DNA of 64,000 nt from Rugamonas aquatica. GTDB lineage: Bacteria > Pseudomonadota > Gammaproteobacteria > Burkholderiales > Burkholderiaceae_D. Made by a program: the position numbers and the translations under genes. A model generated the notes under the pieces. It made no database searches. It had not been told where the DNA came from and saw only the letters and a program-made list of their open reading frames with translations. Location of the stretch: assembly GCF_009380215.1 (NCBI RefSeq), contig NZ_WHUG01000014.1, positions 107,281 through 171,280 on the forward strand, written 5' to 3'. This document shows positions 7,684-16,090 of the stretch, piece by piece (positions within the stretch are counted from its first letter, which is position 1; every line of letters starts with the position of its first letter).

Positions 7684-9044
7684 TCTGGACCAACGACCCC
7701 ACCCGATTGATGCTGGTAGCCAGCCTGGCGATGAGCTATGCGCTGGTCTGCCTGGCGCCGTATCTGCGCACGCGCCGCAAGCACCTGGCCGCGCAGCGCG
7801 CCAAGGCCGAGGCGGCCGCGAACCCAGGCTGGATCGTCGCCTACGCCAGCCAGACCGGCAACGCTGAAGAGCTGGCCGAACAAACGCTGGCGACGCTGCG
7901 GCTGGCCGGCATCCCGGCGCAGTTGAGCGAACTGTCGGCGTTGCAGGCCGAGGATCTGCAACGCGCCGAGCGCATCCTGTTCCTGGTCAGCACCTACGGC
8001 GAGGGCGACGCGCCCGACGGCGCCGCCGCCTTTGCAGGCCGCTTGATGACCAAGGGCCTGGCGCTGCCGCAATTGCATTACGCCGTGCTGGCGCTGGGCG
8101 ACCGCGCCTACGCCCAGTTCTGCGGCTTCGGCCGCGCACTGGATGCCTGGTTGCAGGAGCAGGGCGCGCAAAGCCTGTTCCCCCGCGTCGAAGTGAACCG
8201 CAGCTCGGCTGAGGCCATTGGCGCCTGGCGCCAGCAGCTCAGCCATCTGGCCGGCACCAGCGATGCGCCGGACTGGGGCGCGCCGGCCTTCGCGCCGTGG
8301 CGCCTGGCCGCGCGCGTGCTGCTCAATCCCGGCAGCGCCGGCGCGCCGGTCTACCACCTGGAACTGGAACCGCAGGACGGCGTGCTGCCGGCCTGGGAAT
8401 CGGGCGACCTGGTGCAGGCCGCCGCGCCGTCCGATCCCGAGCGCGCCCGTGAATACTCGATCGCTTCGATACCGGCCGACGGCCGCGTGCACCTGCTGGT
8501 GCGCCTGCATACGCATGCCGACGGCAGCCACGGCGCCGCCTCGGGCTGGCTGACGCAGCAGGCCGGGATCGGCCAGACGGTGCAGCTGCGGCTGCGCCAG
8601 CACCGCCGTTTCCGGCTGGAAGACAATCTGCAACGGCCGCTGATCCTGATCGGCAACGGCAGCGGCATCGCCGGCCTGCGCGGCCATCTGAAGGCGCGCG
8701 CGGCGGCGGGCAGGGCGCGCAACTGGCTGCTGTTCGGCGAGCGCAACGAGGCCCACGACTACCACTATCGCGAAGAACTGGCGACCTGGCAGCTGCACGG
8801 CAAGCTGGAAAATCTGGACATGGTGTTCTCGCGCGACCAGCCGCAGCGCCGCTACGTGCAGGACCGGCTGGCCGAGCAGGCGGACGAGGTGCGCGCCTGG
8901 GTTGCGGCCGGCGCCGCCATCTATGTTTGCGGCAGCCTGGACGGCATGGCGGCCGGCGTCGACGCCGCGCTGGCCGCCGCGCTGGGCCGCGATGCGCTGG
9001 ACCAGCTGGCCGTGGTCGGCCGCTACCGGCGCGATGTTTATTGA
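7680..9044 (+). CDS. Membrane-anchored sulfite-reductase-type flavoprotein (diflavin reductase)
   Basis: 454 residues. An N-terminal helix (about 10-29) anchors the protein. Residues 50-195 form a flavodoxin domain (IVAYASQTGNAEELAEQ and STYGEGDAPD FMN loops). Residues 210-454 are a ferredoxin-NADP reductase unit with REYSIAS (FAD), ILIGNGSGIAGLRG (NADPH) and a terminal GRYRRDVY. It resembles CysJ but has no CysI partner and sits with apbE, PepSY and a TonB receptor. It is therefore more likely to feed NADPH electrons into a membrane or periplasmic flavin chain, for instance ferric reduction, than to assimilate sulfite. Confidence 0.88.
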   Translation: MIWTNDPTRLMLVASLAMSYALVCLAPYLRTRRKHLAAQRAKAEAAANPGWIVAYASQTGNAEELAEQTLATLRLAGIPAQLSELSALQAEDLQRAERILFLVSTYGEGDAPDGAAAFAGRLMTKGLALPQLHYAVLALGDRAYAQFCGFGRALDAWLQEQGAQSLFPRVEVNRSSAEAIGAWRQQLSHLAGTSDAPDWGAPAFAPWRLAARVLLNPGSAGAPVYHLELEPQDGVLPAWESGDLVQAAAPSDPERAREYSIASIPADGRVHLLVRLHTHADGSHGAASGWLTQQAGIGQTVQLRLRQHRRFRLEDNLQRPLILIGNGSGIAGLRGHLKARAAAGRARNWLLFGERNEAHDYHYREELATWQLHGKLENLDMVFSRDQPQRRYVQDRLAEQADEVRAWVAAGAAIYVCGSLDGMAAGVDAALAAALGRDALDQLAVVGRYRRDVY

Positions 9045-9314
9045 TGCCTTTATTGATGTTTTATTACAACGCACCAATGCGGTGCAAATTCATATGTTCT
9101 GATCGTATTAAAATACTACGTTTTATCCATTATAAAATTTCCGCATATTGAAATTAAATTTTGTAATTTGGCGTAAATTTCGAACTTGTGAGGTTTGTGC
9201 TTTATTTGCTTCAATAATGTATCAAATTGTAGGCCCAGCCCCGATAATTCTGTTATCGAAGAGCAATGTTGATGGTATTGCCCTCGATTTCTATGTTTTT
9301 ATTCGGGAGTTTGA
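9045..9314. other. AT-rich intergenic region upstream of the TonB receptor
   Basis: 270 bp far richer in A+T than the flanking genes, containing many poly-A/T tracts. No convincing ORF, terminator or Fur palindrome was found. A GGGAG ribosome site (9304-9308) precedes the receptor ATG. The segment probably holds the receptor promoter or promoters. Confidence 0.5.
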
Positions 9315-12059
9315 ATGGTATTGCAAGAAAAAATCGGCGTACGCTCCGTGCGCATCGCCCTGAGCGTGCTGACCGGCACGGTACTGATCGCTGGCCAGGC
9401 CTTTGCAGACGAGGCTATCCAGAAAGTTGAAATCACCGGTTCGAGCATCAAGCGTATCGCCGTTGAAGGTGCACTGCCTGTGCAGCGCCTGTCGCAGGAA
9501 CAAATCGCCAAGACCGGCGCCACCACCGTTGCCGACCTGATCCAGTCGCTGCCGGCTATGCAGGGTTTCAGCATCGCCGCCACCGCCGCTGGTTCGAACT
9601 CGGGCGGTATCGTCTCGGCCTCGATCCACAACATCGGCGAGAGCTACACCCTGGTCCTGCTGGACGGCCGCCGCATCGCGCCGACCGGCTCGGGCAGCAC
9701 CATCAACCTGAACTCCATCCCGATGAGCGCGGTTGAGCGCGTCGAGATCCTGACCGACGGCGCCTCCGCCCTGTACGGTTCGGACGCGATCGCCGGCGTC
9801 ATCAACTTCATCCTGAAGAAAAACGCCCAGGGCGGCACCGTCGACGCCACCTGGTCGCAGCCGACCGCCGGCCGTCCAGGCCAGTCGTACAACACCAACC
9901 TGACCTATGGCTTCGGCGATCTGCAGGAAGACCGCTTCAACATCCTGGCGACCTACCGCCATGACGAACAGAGCCCGGTCAAGGCGACCGACCGTTCGTT
10001 CGCGTCGACCTCGTACATCCCGTTCAACTACAACGGCCACAACTACATCTACGACCGCACCAGCCCTGCGGCGGCACCGGCCAACGTCGGCGTCACCTTC
10101 GGCAACGGCATGGCGCCGATCGGCTTCAGCCCTTACCTGATGAAGAACGGCAGCTGCCCGCAGCAGACCTATCTGAGCCTGAACAACACGGCCGATACCC
10201 GCAACTGCTCGTTCGACTCGACCCCGGCCGTGGAAATCTCGCCGCAGAACAAGCGTGACAGCTTCTTCTCCAAAGCCCAGTACAAGGCCAGCGACGACAT
10301 CACCGTGTTCGCCGAAGTGGCCCTGTCGCGCCTGGACCTGACCGCGCGCATCGCCCAGAACATCGCGCCGTTCACCATCACGCCGGGTTCGGACCGCTAC
10401 AACACCTACGTGCTGCCTTACCTGACTCCTGAGCAGGCCGCCAACGTCAAGCAAGTGTCGGGCAGCTACCGCACCTACGACTGGGGCACCCGCAACAGCC
10501 AGACCGTGACCGACTCCCAGCACCTGGTGGTGGGCGCGGACGGCGAGATCGGCGCCTGGAGCTTCGGCACCGGCCTGACCTGGTCGCGCAACAAGCTCGA
10601 CGAGCGTTATGTGGGCGGCTATGCGCTGACCAAGGAATTCAAGGACATGTTGGCCACCAACGCCTTCAATCCGTTCGCACCGATCGGCGCCCAGAGCGAC
10701 GCCACCAAGGCGCAGATCGCCAACTCGATCTTCCACGGTTCGGTACGCGAAGCATCGACCACGCTCAAGGGCGTGGACGCGCACGGTTCGCGTGAAGTGT
10801 TCACGCTGCCTGGCGGCGCCGCCAACCTGGGTATCGGCGCCGACTACCGCGAGTACGCTTACCAGCAGACGCCATCGGCTGACGCTGTCGGCGGCAAGAT
10901 CTACAACCTGACCGCCCAGCCTGCCTACGACATGAAGCGCGCGTCGTACGGCGTGTTCGGCGAGCTGCTGGCGCCTGTGACCAAGGAACTGGAAGTGAGC
11001 CTGGCCGGCCGTTACGACAGCATCGCCGGCGTCGACAACCTGCTGGCTCACCGCAAGATGGGCGAGACCCAGTCGGCCAGCACCTACAAGGTGTCGGCAC
11101 GCTGGCAGCCGGTCAAGACCGTGCTGGTGCGCGGTTCCTACGGCACCGGCTTCAAGGCGCCTAGCATGCTGGACATCGGCCAGCCGCTGGTCAGCGCCGG
11201 CGTGACCCAGAACAGCTACGCTTGCCCATTCCCTAACACCGACCTGTGCCGTCCAGGCAATGTGCAGTACAACCTGCTGTCCGGTGGTAACGAGAACCTG
11301 AAGCCCGAGCGCTCCAAGCAGTACTCGATCGGTTTCCGCGTCGAGCCTAACGCGTCGTTCTCGTTCGGCGCCGACCTGTGGGATGTGAAGATCAGCGACG
11401 CCGTGTCGTCGATCAGCGAGCAGCAGATCTTTGCCGCGCCGGGCAAGTTCCGCGACCTGTTCACCACCTTCACCGAACCGTCGACCGGCAACACCTACTG
11501 GGCGATGAAGAGCCTGTCGATCAACATCGGCAAGACGCACAACCAGGGTATCGACTACGACATGGTTGGCCGCCAGAAGTTCTCGTTCGGTCAGCTGACC
11601 GCCAACCTGAACGGCACCTACCTGATGAAGTCGGACTACACCCGTCCGGGCACCGATGGCGACTGGACCAGCGATATGAACTTCTTCGGCATCGACAACA
11701 AGGTAGCGTTCCGCCACATCGTGCGCGCCGCGCTGACCCTGGATACCGGCAAGGTCAGCAACACGCTGAGCGCCAACTACCGCAACGGCTACCAGGATGC
11801 ACAGGCCATCGTGCGTAACGTCGACACCGGCAAGGACGAGAGCATCCGTCTGTGGGTGCCGTCGTACCTGACGATCGATTGGCAGGGCAAGCTGGCGCTG
11901 AGCAAGACCGCGTCGATCCGCATGGGCGTGAAGAACTTGCTGGACCGCGAGCCGCCGCTGTCGCTGCGCGCTTCGTCGGGCCACCAGGTCGGCTTTGACC
12001 CGCGCTACACGGACCAGCTGGGCCGCTCGGTCTACCTGACCGGCACCATGGCGTTCTAA
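9315..12059 (+). CDS. TonB-dependent outer membrane receptor
   Basis: 914 residues. A signal peptide (about 12-31, ending AFA-DE) is followed by IQKVEITGSSIKR, typical of the TonB-box/start of plug region in this subgroup. The plug occupies about residues 45-165 (TGATTVADLIQSLPA, LVLLDGRRIAP, VERVEILTDGASALYGSDAI). The remainder is a 22-strand barrel with late motifs GTGFKAPSMLDIG and ENLKPERSKQYSIGF, ending in aromatic GTMAF as required for BAM insertion. The neighbouring Fur-controlled flavoreductase operon suggests a ferric or heme-type ligand, but the substrate cannot be read from sequence; oligopeptide or carbohydrate uptake is possible in this receptor subgroup. Confidence 0.93.
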   Translation: MVLQEKIGVRSVRIALSVLTGTVLIAGQAFADEAIQKVEITGSSIKRIAVEGALPVQRLSQEQIAKTGATTVADLIQSLPAMQGFSIAATAAGSNSGGIVSASIHNIGESYTLVLLDGRRIAPTGSGSTINLNSIPMSAVERVEILTDGASALYGSDAIAGVINFILKKNAQGGTVDATWSQPTAGRPGQSYNTNLTYGFGDLQEDRFNILATYRHDEQSPVKATDRSFASTSYIPFNYNGHNYIYDRTSPAAAPANVGVTFGNGMAPIGFSPYLMKNGSCPQQTYLSLNNTADTRNCSFDSTPAVEISPQNKRDSFFSKAQYKASDDITVFAEVALSRLDLTARIAQNIAPFTITPGSDRYNTYVLPYLTPEQAANVKQVSGSYRTYDWGTRNSQTVTDSQHLVVGADGEIGAWSFGTGLTWSRNKLDERYVGGYALTKEFKDMLATNAFNPFAPIGAQSDATKAQIANSIFHGSVREASTTLKGVDAHGSREVFTLPGGAANLGIGADYREYAYQQTPSADAVGGKIYNLTAQPAYDMKRASYGVFGELLAPVTKELEVSLAGRYDSIAGVDNLLAHRKMGETQSASTYKVSARWQPVKTVLVRGSYGTGFKAPSMLDIGQPLVSAGVTQNSYACPFPNTDLCRPGNVQYNLLSGGNENLKPERSKQYSIGFRVEPNASFSFGADLWDVKISDAVSSISEQQIFAAPGKFRDLFTTFTEPSTGNTYWAMKSLSINIGKTHNQGIDYDMVGRQKFSFGQLTANLNGTYLMKSDYTRPGTDGDWTSDMNFFGIDNKVAFRHIVRAALTLDTGKVSNTLSANYRNGYQDAQAIVRNVDTGKDESIRLWVPSYLTIDWQGKLALSKTASIRMGVKNLLDREPPLSLRASSGHQVGFDPRYTDQLGRSVYLTGTMAF

Positions 12060-12080
12060 GCTGCTGGGCCTGTAAGTAAA

Positions 12081-12117
12081 AAAGCCCTGACCGGTTGTTC
12101 TGGTCAGGGCTTTTTTT
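12081..12117. terminator. Bidirectional rho-independent terminator
   Basis: AAAGCCCTGACC (12081-12092), loop of about 9 nt, GGTCAGGGCTTT (12102-12113) and a T run. A-rich and T-rich flanks on the two sides let it serve both the receptor (+) and the DUF2325 gene (-). Confidence 0.9.
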
Positions 12118-13414
12118 ATTCTGCGCCGGCTTGTTCGAGGCCGCGCGCGAGGCTGGAGATGCTGGGGTTGTCGATGAACACGCAGCGCTTGCCGGTGCGC
12201 TTGCAGTAGTCCTTGACCCGCCAGTAAGCGCTGTGGCTGATGCAGCCGGTCTGGCAGATCACCAGGTCGGCCGCCGCCAGGCTCGCTTCGAGGCGGTTGG
12301 CGTTGTCTTCCAGGCCGCCGTCGTGGTGGGCGAACTGTGCGCCTTCGCGCTCGATCAACTCGCGGTAGGTGGCGACGTTGCCGCTGCGTCCGCCCACGCA
12401 CAGCACTGCGCGGTCGTTCAGGCTGAGCGGCATCTTCATGACGTGCTCGACGATCTGGCGCGTCTCTTCCTGCACCTGCACCGGTTCGGCCGCCGTCTGC
12501 AGCTTGGCCAGTTCGAGCTTGAGCTCGTTGATCTGGTTGCGCATGGCGCGTTCGCGTTCTTCCATCTGGCCCAGGCGCTCGGCCAGCTTGGCGCGGCTTT
12601 CCAGGCCGGGGATGGACTCGCGCAACTGCTCCAGCTCGACCTTCAGCGAATCGATCAGGCTGTCCTTGCCGACCGATTGCGCGCGCAGCTGCATCAGCTG
12701 GGCCGCGTGGCGTTCGGCGTCGCCGCTCTTGTCGGCCAGCAGGGCCGCGCTGCGCTGCTGCGCCTTGGCCAGGTCATGCGTCAGGCGCGCATTCTCGGCC
12801 AGCGTGGCGTTGAATTTGGTGATGTCGGCGCGCACGCAGGCGCCGGCCTGGTGCTGCACCATGTGCAGGTCGCGGCACATCTGTTCTTCCAGCTCGGCGT
12901 TGCAGCGCGGATGCGTCAGGCCGGCCCAGAAGGCGCCGGCGACGTCGCCGTTGGCCACGGCGGTGCGCCACATGGCGGCGACCTGTTCGGTGGTCTTGGC
13001 GGCGCGGAAGCGCAGCAGCACGGCGGCGTAGCGGCGCTCCAGTTCCTTTTGCAGCGCCTCCGACAGGCGGTTGCGGTTGCCGCACTCGGTGACGGCGCCG
13101 ACGTGCACTTCATAATCGTCGGCCAGCACCTTGCCGGATGTGACTTTGTCGACCAGCTTGCGCAGCACGCCCAGCGGGAAACCGACGCCGACCAGCGGGC
13201 AGTGGCAGGCATGGCTCAGCTCCCACAGCCGACGGCGGCGCGAGGCGTGCGTGTCTTCCTGCTGCAGCGCGTCCATGACATTGCCGATCACCGGCTTGAG
13301 CACTTGCTGTTCGGCGGGGCGGGGCGGGGCAGCGGCGGCGGGCGCCAGCGTGCCGGCCACCTGCGGCATGGCGGCGGCGATGATGGCCGCCAGCGGATCG
13401 TGTTTCTCGCACAT
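12116..13414 (-). CDS. DUF2325 domain protein with central coiled coil
   Basis: 432 residues. Residues 1-190 are a Cys/His-containing region, and 215-320 is a long heptad-rich coiled coil. The C-terminal 100 residues are a DUF2325 domain (AVLCVGGRSGNVATYRELIE, HHDGGLEDN, then a CISHSAYWRVKDYCKRT segment). This domain resembles a Rossmann-like sensor, and its Cys and HHDGG residues could bind metal. It ends at the shared terminator and is probably co-transcribed with the small gene and hemP upstream, placing it in the iron/heme region. Function is unknown. Confidence 0.85.
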   Translation of the reverse strand: MCEKHDPLAAIIAAAMPQVAGTLAPAAAAPPRPAEQQVLKPVIGNVMDALQQEDTHASRRRRLWELSHACHCPLVGVGFPLGVLRKLVDKVTSGKVLADDYEVHVGAVTECGNRNRLSEALQKELERRYAAVLLRFRAAKTTEQVAAMWRTAVANGDVAGAFWAGLTHPRCNAELEEQMCRDLHMVQHQAGACVRADITKFNATLAENARLTHDLAKAQQRSAALLADKSGDAERHAAQLMQLRAQSVGKDSLIDSLKVELEQLRESIPGLESRAKLAERLGQMEERERAMRNQINELKLELAKLQTAAEPVQVQEETRQIVEHVMKMPLSLNDRAVLCVGGRSGNVATYRELIEREGAQFAHHDGGLEDNANRLEASLAAADLVICQTGCISHSAYWRVKDYCKRTGKRCVFIDNPSISSLARGLEQAGAE

Positions 13415-13424
13415 GGGGCGCTCC

Positions 13425-13757
13425 TCAGGCGGTGGCCGGCGCGGTGCGCGCGCGGGCCATGATGCGGCTGAGGAAGTTGGTCTTTTCCTGCAGGTGCATA
13501 TTGCGCTCCACCTCGGTGGCCCACTGCTCGGACAGTTGCTGGCAGGTGGCGCTGAGCACCGGCGCCAGGTCCGGCAGGCTGGCCAGCGCTTTCAGGTGGC
13601 GTTCGATGACCGAGGCCAGCTTTACACAGCCGCCGGCGTCGTCGCTGCCGGCCGTGTAGTGCGACATCAGATGCAGCACTGCGGACAGCATCAGTTCTGG
13701 ATTGTGCCCGCCGTGGGAGGGGGCGAGAAAAATCGGATTGCTACGGTCTATGGCCAT
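13425..13757 (-). CDS. Hypothetical protein between hemP and DUF2325
   Basis: 110 residues starting MAIDRSNPIFLAPSHGGHNP. The ATG at 13757 is preferred to upstream in-frame starts because a CAGGAG ribosome site lies just before it. The sequence is mostly helical with two Cys (GGCVKLAS and SATCQQ) and several His; no family was recognised. It lies 10 bp upstream of the DUF2325 gene on the same strand and about 106 bp downstream of hemP, so it is probably part of that operon. Its His/Cys content is compatible with a small metal- or heme-handling accessory, but that is speculation. Confidence 0.7.
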   Translation of the reverse strand: MAIDRSNPIFLAPSHGGHNPELMLSAVLHLMSHYTAGSDDAGGCVKLASVIERHLKALASLPDLAPVLSATCQQLSEQWATEVERNMHLQEKTNFLSRIMARARTAPATA

Positions 13758-13863
13758 CAAACGCTCCTGGATACGGTGGGAGTCTGGCTGGCGATGGCTG
13801 GCTTGCTCAAGGGGAGAGTGGGCGCGGCAAGCGCCCGGGTTCACGCACAGTGAACGGTGTACG

Positions 13864-14070
13864 TCATGCGGTCAGGATCAGCTTGTTGAGCTGGGTGATG
13901 CGCAGACGGTAAATACGGCCCGAATGTTCGATCTCGACTTCGCGGCCGTCGCCCATCAGGCTGGCGCTGGTGATGCGCTTGGTCGGCACGACAGCCGGCG
14001 CGGCCGCGAGGGTGGCGGCGTGGGCGTGGGCGGTGATGGCGGGTGGGGTGGCGGGCATGGTCGTAGTCAT
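13864..14070 (-). CDS. hemP: Hemin uptake protein HemP
   Basis: 68 residues. The C-terminal half matches HemP: RITSASLMGDGREVEIEHSG, then an IYRLR segment and a terminal NKLILTA. HemP proteins are small, iron-regulated and needed for heme use in several betaproteobacteria, possibly as regulators or adaptors of heme receptor expression. The N-terminal 30 residues are Ala/Pro/Thr-rich linker. An AAGGAG site precedes the ATG, and the promoter carries a Fur-like site. Its presence points to heme as one iron source handled by this region. Confidence 0.88.
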   Translation of the reverse strand: MTTTMPATPPAITAHAHAATLAAAPAVVPTKRITSASLMGDGREVEIEHSGRIYRLRITQLNKLILTA

Positions 14071-14088
14071 CTTCTGGGCTCCTTAAAT

Positions 14089-14140
14089 AAGAATGATTCG
14101 TATTTGCATTCATTATTGTAGAAGCGCGGAAGGAATGCAA
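14089..14140 (-). promoter_or_regulatory. hemP promoter with Fur-like box
   Basis: On the minus strand: -35 TTGCAT (14140-14135), 17 bp, -10 AATAAT (14117-14112). Directly downstream, 14107-14089 reads GCAAATACGAATCATTCTT, about 12 of 19 matches to the Fur consensus with a well kept AAT-C-ATT core. This is weaker than the box at 4604-4622. Confidence 0.6.
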
Positions 14141-14193
14141 GGGTTATTTCAACGTTATTTAAAGGTTATTTGACGGAGGTGCGGAGGGAGCAT

Positions 14194-14223
14194 AAAAAAA
14201 GGCCCGGCTGGAGAGACCGGGCC
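14194..14223 (-). terminator. Rho-independent terminator downstream of the crp/fnr-type gene
   Basis: GGCCCGG (14201-14207) pairs with CCGGGCC (14217-14223); on the minus strand the stem is followed by seven T (14200-14194). Confidence 0.9.
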
Positions 14224-14256
14224 CAAGCTGGGTAAGGCGGCGAGGCCGCACGGAGC

Positions 14257-15117
14257 TTACAGCGCAGCCAGTAATTGTCCCGGCGTGACGCTGTCTCCGC
14301 CCTTGGTTTTGGCGGCCGCCAGCTGCTTGGCGCGGGTGCGCGACGGCGGCAGGCGGCGCAGGGTTTTCAGCGCTTCCGGATCCTTGATGCCGATGGTGCG
14401 CTGGTCGACGCTGATCAGGCCGATCTCGTTGAAGGCCGACAGCGTGCGGCTGACCGTTTCCAGTGTCAGGCCCAGGTAGCTGCCGATCTCATGACGCGTC
14501 ATGCGCAGGTTGAACAGCTTGCTGGAATAGCCCATCTGGGCGAAGCGCTCGGCCAGCGACACCAGGAAGCGCGCCACGCGCGCCTCGGCGCTCAGCGCGC
14601 CCAGCATGCCGATCATCGCTTGCTCACGCACCAGCTCGCGGCTCATGACGCCGTACATCATGTTCTCCAGTTCCAGGTGGACGCGTCCCAGCGCCGTCAG
14701 CTTTTTGAACGGCAGCAGTATCAGGTCGCAGTCGGACAATGCCACGGCCTCGGACGAATAGTGGCGGGTGTGGATGCCGTCCACGCCCAGCATGTCGCCC
14801 TTCATCGGGAAGCTCAGCACCTGCTCGTTGCCGAATTCGTCGATCAGCACCGTCTTCAGGAAGCCGGAGTTGACGATGTACAGCGTGTCGAAGGGCTGGC
14901 CGATGGTGTGGATGCGCTGGCCGGTCTTGAACTGCACATGCTGGAACAGCAGTTCCTCGGTGGTGATCGAGCACGCCGCCGGGATGTGCAGCAGGTCGCA
15001 GACTTCCTTCAGGTTGGACCAGAGCCGCCCCTGACGCTGACGGCCCGCCTCCATCGACGAGGACTGCATGGTCGCGGTGGTGGCCGGGCGAATTTCAGAC
15101 GTTTGCGTAGACAGCAT
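14257..15117 (-). CDS. Crp/Fnr-family transcription regulator
   Basis: 286 residues from the ATG at 15117, chosen for its AGGAGATC ribosome site. A cyclic-nucleotide-fold sensor domain (about 50-165: QRIHTIGQPFDTLYIVNSGF) is followed by a long dimer helix and a winged helix whose recognition segment EIGSYLGLTLETVSR has the Glu and Ser-Arg residues that FNR-type regulators use to read TTGAT half sites. The four-cysteine cluster of oxygen-sensing FNR is not present; only two Cys lie near the N-terminus (VCDLL, PAAC). The sensing mechanism is therefore unclear. A perfect TTGAT-N4-ATCAA site upstream of the nearby uspA is a likely target. Confidence 0.9.
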   Translation of the reverse strand: MLSTQTSEIRPATTATMQSSSMEAGRQRQGRLWSNLKEVCDLLHIPAACSITTEELLFQHVQFKTGQRIHTIGQPFDTLYIVNSGFLKTVLIDEFGNEQVLSFPMKGDMLGVDGIHTRHYSSEAVALSDCDLILLPFKKLTALGRVHLELENMMYGVMSRELVREQAMIGMLGALSAEARVARFLVSLAERFAQMGYSSKLFNLRMTRHEIGSYLGLTLETVSRTLSAFNEIGLISVDQRTIGIKDPEALKTLRRLPPSRTRAKQLAAAKTKGGDSVTPGQLLAAL

Positions 15118-15326
15118 GGTGATCTCCTGTGTACAGGTATTGCTTTTCGAAAGGACGGGAACTGGGCTGTGCCGCGCTGCTTGGTTTCCTGTTGTGGTGT
15201 CGCACGGCATCGTGCTGCCTGTCTGGTGCCGTGCAGCATGAATCGTATGGTTTCAGTATGCCAACGCGATGGGGAGATAGATATCAGCAATGGCTGAATA
15301 TGCGCGTAGGAGCCAGCGCAGGCTTG

Positions 15327-15340
15327 TAGGAGTTGTCCTA
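15327..15340. promoter_or_regulatory. Palindrome TAGGA-GTTG-TCCTA upstream of the crp/fnr-type gene
   Basis: Perfect 5-4-5 inverted repeat, with a further GTAGGA half site about 20 bp away (15306-15311). It lies between the response-regulator stop and the regulator start, so it may be an operator for the adjacent NarL/FixJ-type response regulator; this is inferred from position only. Confidence 0.35.
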
Positions 15341-15356
15341 ACGAAGGACGGGGGAA

Positions 15357-16001
15357 TCAGGTCTTGAAGGGGGATAACAAACGATGAGCCACGGCATATT
15401 GCACCATCTCCGAGAGCGAACTCATGCCCATCTTCTGCATGATGCGGGTCTTGTGGGTGCTGACCGTCTTGACGCTCAGGTGCAGGCTGTTGGCGATTTC
15501 GGTGATGGACTTGCCGGCCACCAGCAGCGAAAATACTTCGAATTCGCGGTCCGACAGCTGTTTATGCAACAGGCTTTCGTTGGGCATCATGATGTTGAGC
15601 GCCAGTTGCTCGGCCACCTCGGTGCTAATGTAGGGGCGGCCGGAGGCCACCTTGCGGATCGCGCCGACCAGCTGGGTGCCGGCGCTTTCCTTGGTCAGGT
15701 AACCCTGGGCGCCGGCGCGGATGGCGCGCACCGCGTACTGTTCCTCTTCGTGCATGGTGAGGATCAGGATGGCGAGCTTGGGCGCTTCCGCCTTGATCTG
15801 GCGGATCAGGTCGACCCCGCTGCGGCCGGGCATGGACAGGTCCAGCAGCAGCAGGTCGAAACCGCCCTGGCGCACATGGCCCAGGACTTCGAAGCCGTCG
15901 ATGGCCTCGCCTACGATATCGATGTCGGGTGCGCCGTCGAGTATGCGCTTGAGGCCTTCGCGCATGATGGTGTGGTCGTCGGCAATGACAATACGAATCA
16001 T
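15357..16001 (-). CDS. NarL/FixJ-family response regulator
   Basis: 214 residues. Receiver domain 1-120 with D8/D9 (IADDH), phospho-acceptor D54 (LLLDLSMPG), and conserved Thr/Lys positions (ILTMHEE and YLTKES). A LuxR-type helix-turn-helix spans 150-205 (LSDREFEVFSLLVAGKSITE, SVKTVSTHKTRIMQK). No sensor kinase is encoded beside it, so its partner must lie elsewhere. Placement between a Crp/Fnr-type regulator and uspA suggests control of respiratory or stress genes. Confidence 0.92.
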   Translation of the reverse strand: MIRIVIADDHTIMREGLKRILDGAPDIDIVGEAIDGFEVLGHVRQGGFDLLLLDLSMPGRSGVDLIRQIKAEAPKLAILILTMHEEEQYAVRAIRAGAQGYLTKESAGTQLVGAIRKVASGRPYISTEVAEQLALNIMMPNESLLHKQLSDREFEVFSLLVAGKSITEIANSLHLSVKTVSTHKTRIMQKMGMSSLSEMVQYAVAHRLLSPFKT

Positions 16002-16090
16002 AGTGGTGCTTGAAAAGTGATTAAAAGTAAGTATTATTATTTTTGAGCTAATCTTGTGATCTTACTACAAAAATGTAGCGGACCCGCGCT

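Noticed and set aside
7680..9044. Assimilatory sulfite reductase alpha subunit (cysJ)
   Set aside because: It has an N-terminal membrane anchor, no cysI partner, and sits in a Fur-controlled operon with apbE and DUF2271; only the domain architecture is CysJ-like.
9291..12401. 1036-codon open frame antisense to the TonB receptor
   Set aside because: The plus strand has a complete receptor with signal peptide, plug and barrel end; the antisense frame crosses a terminator and shows no domain.
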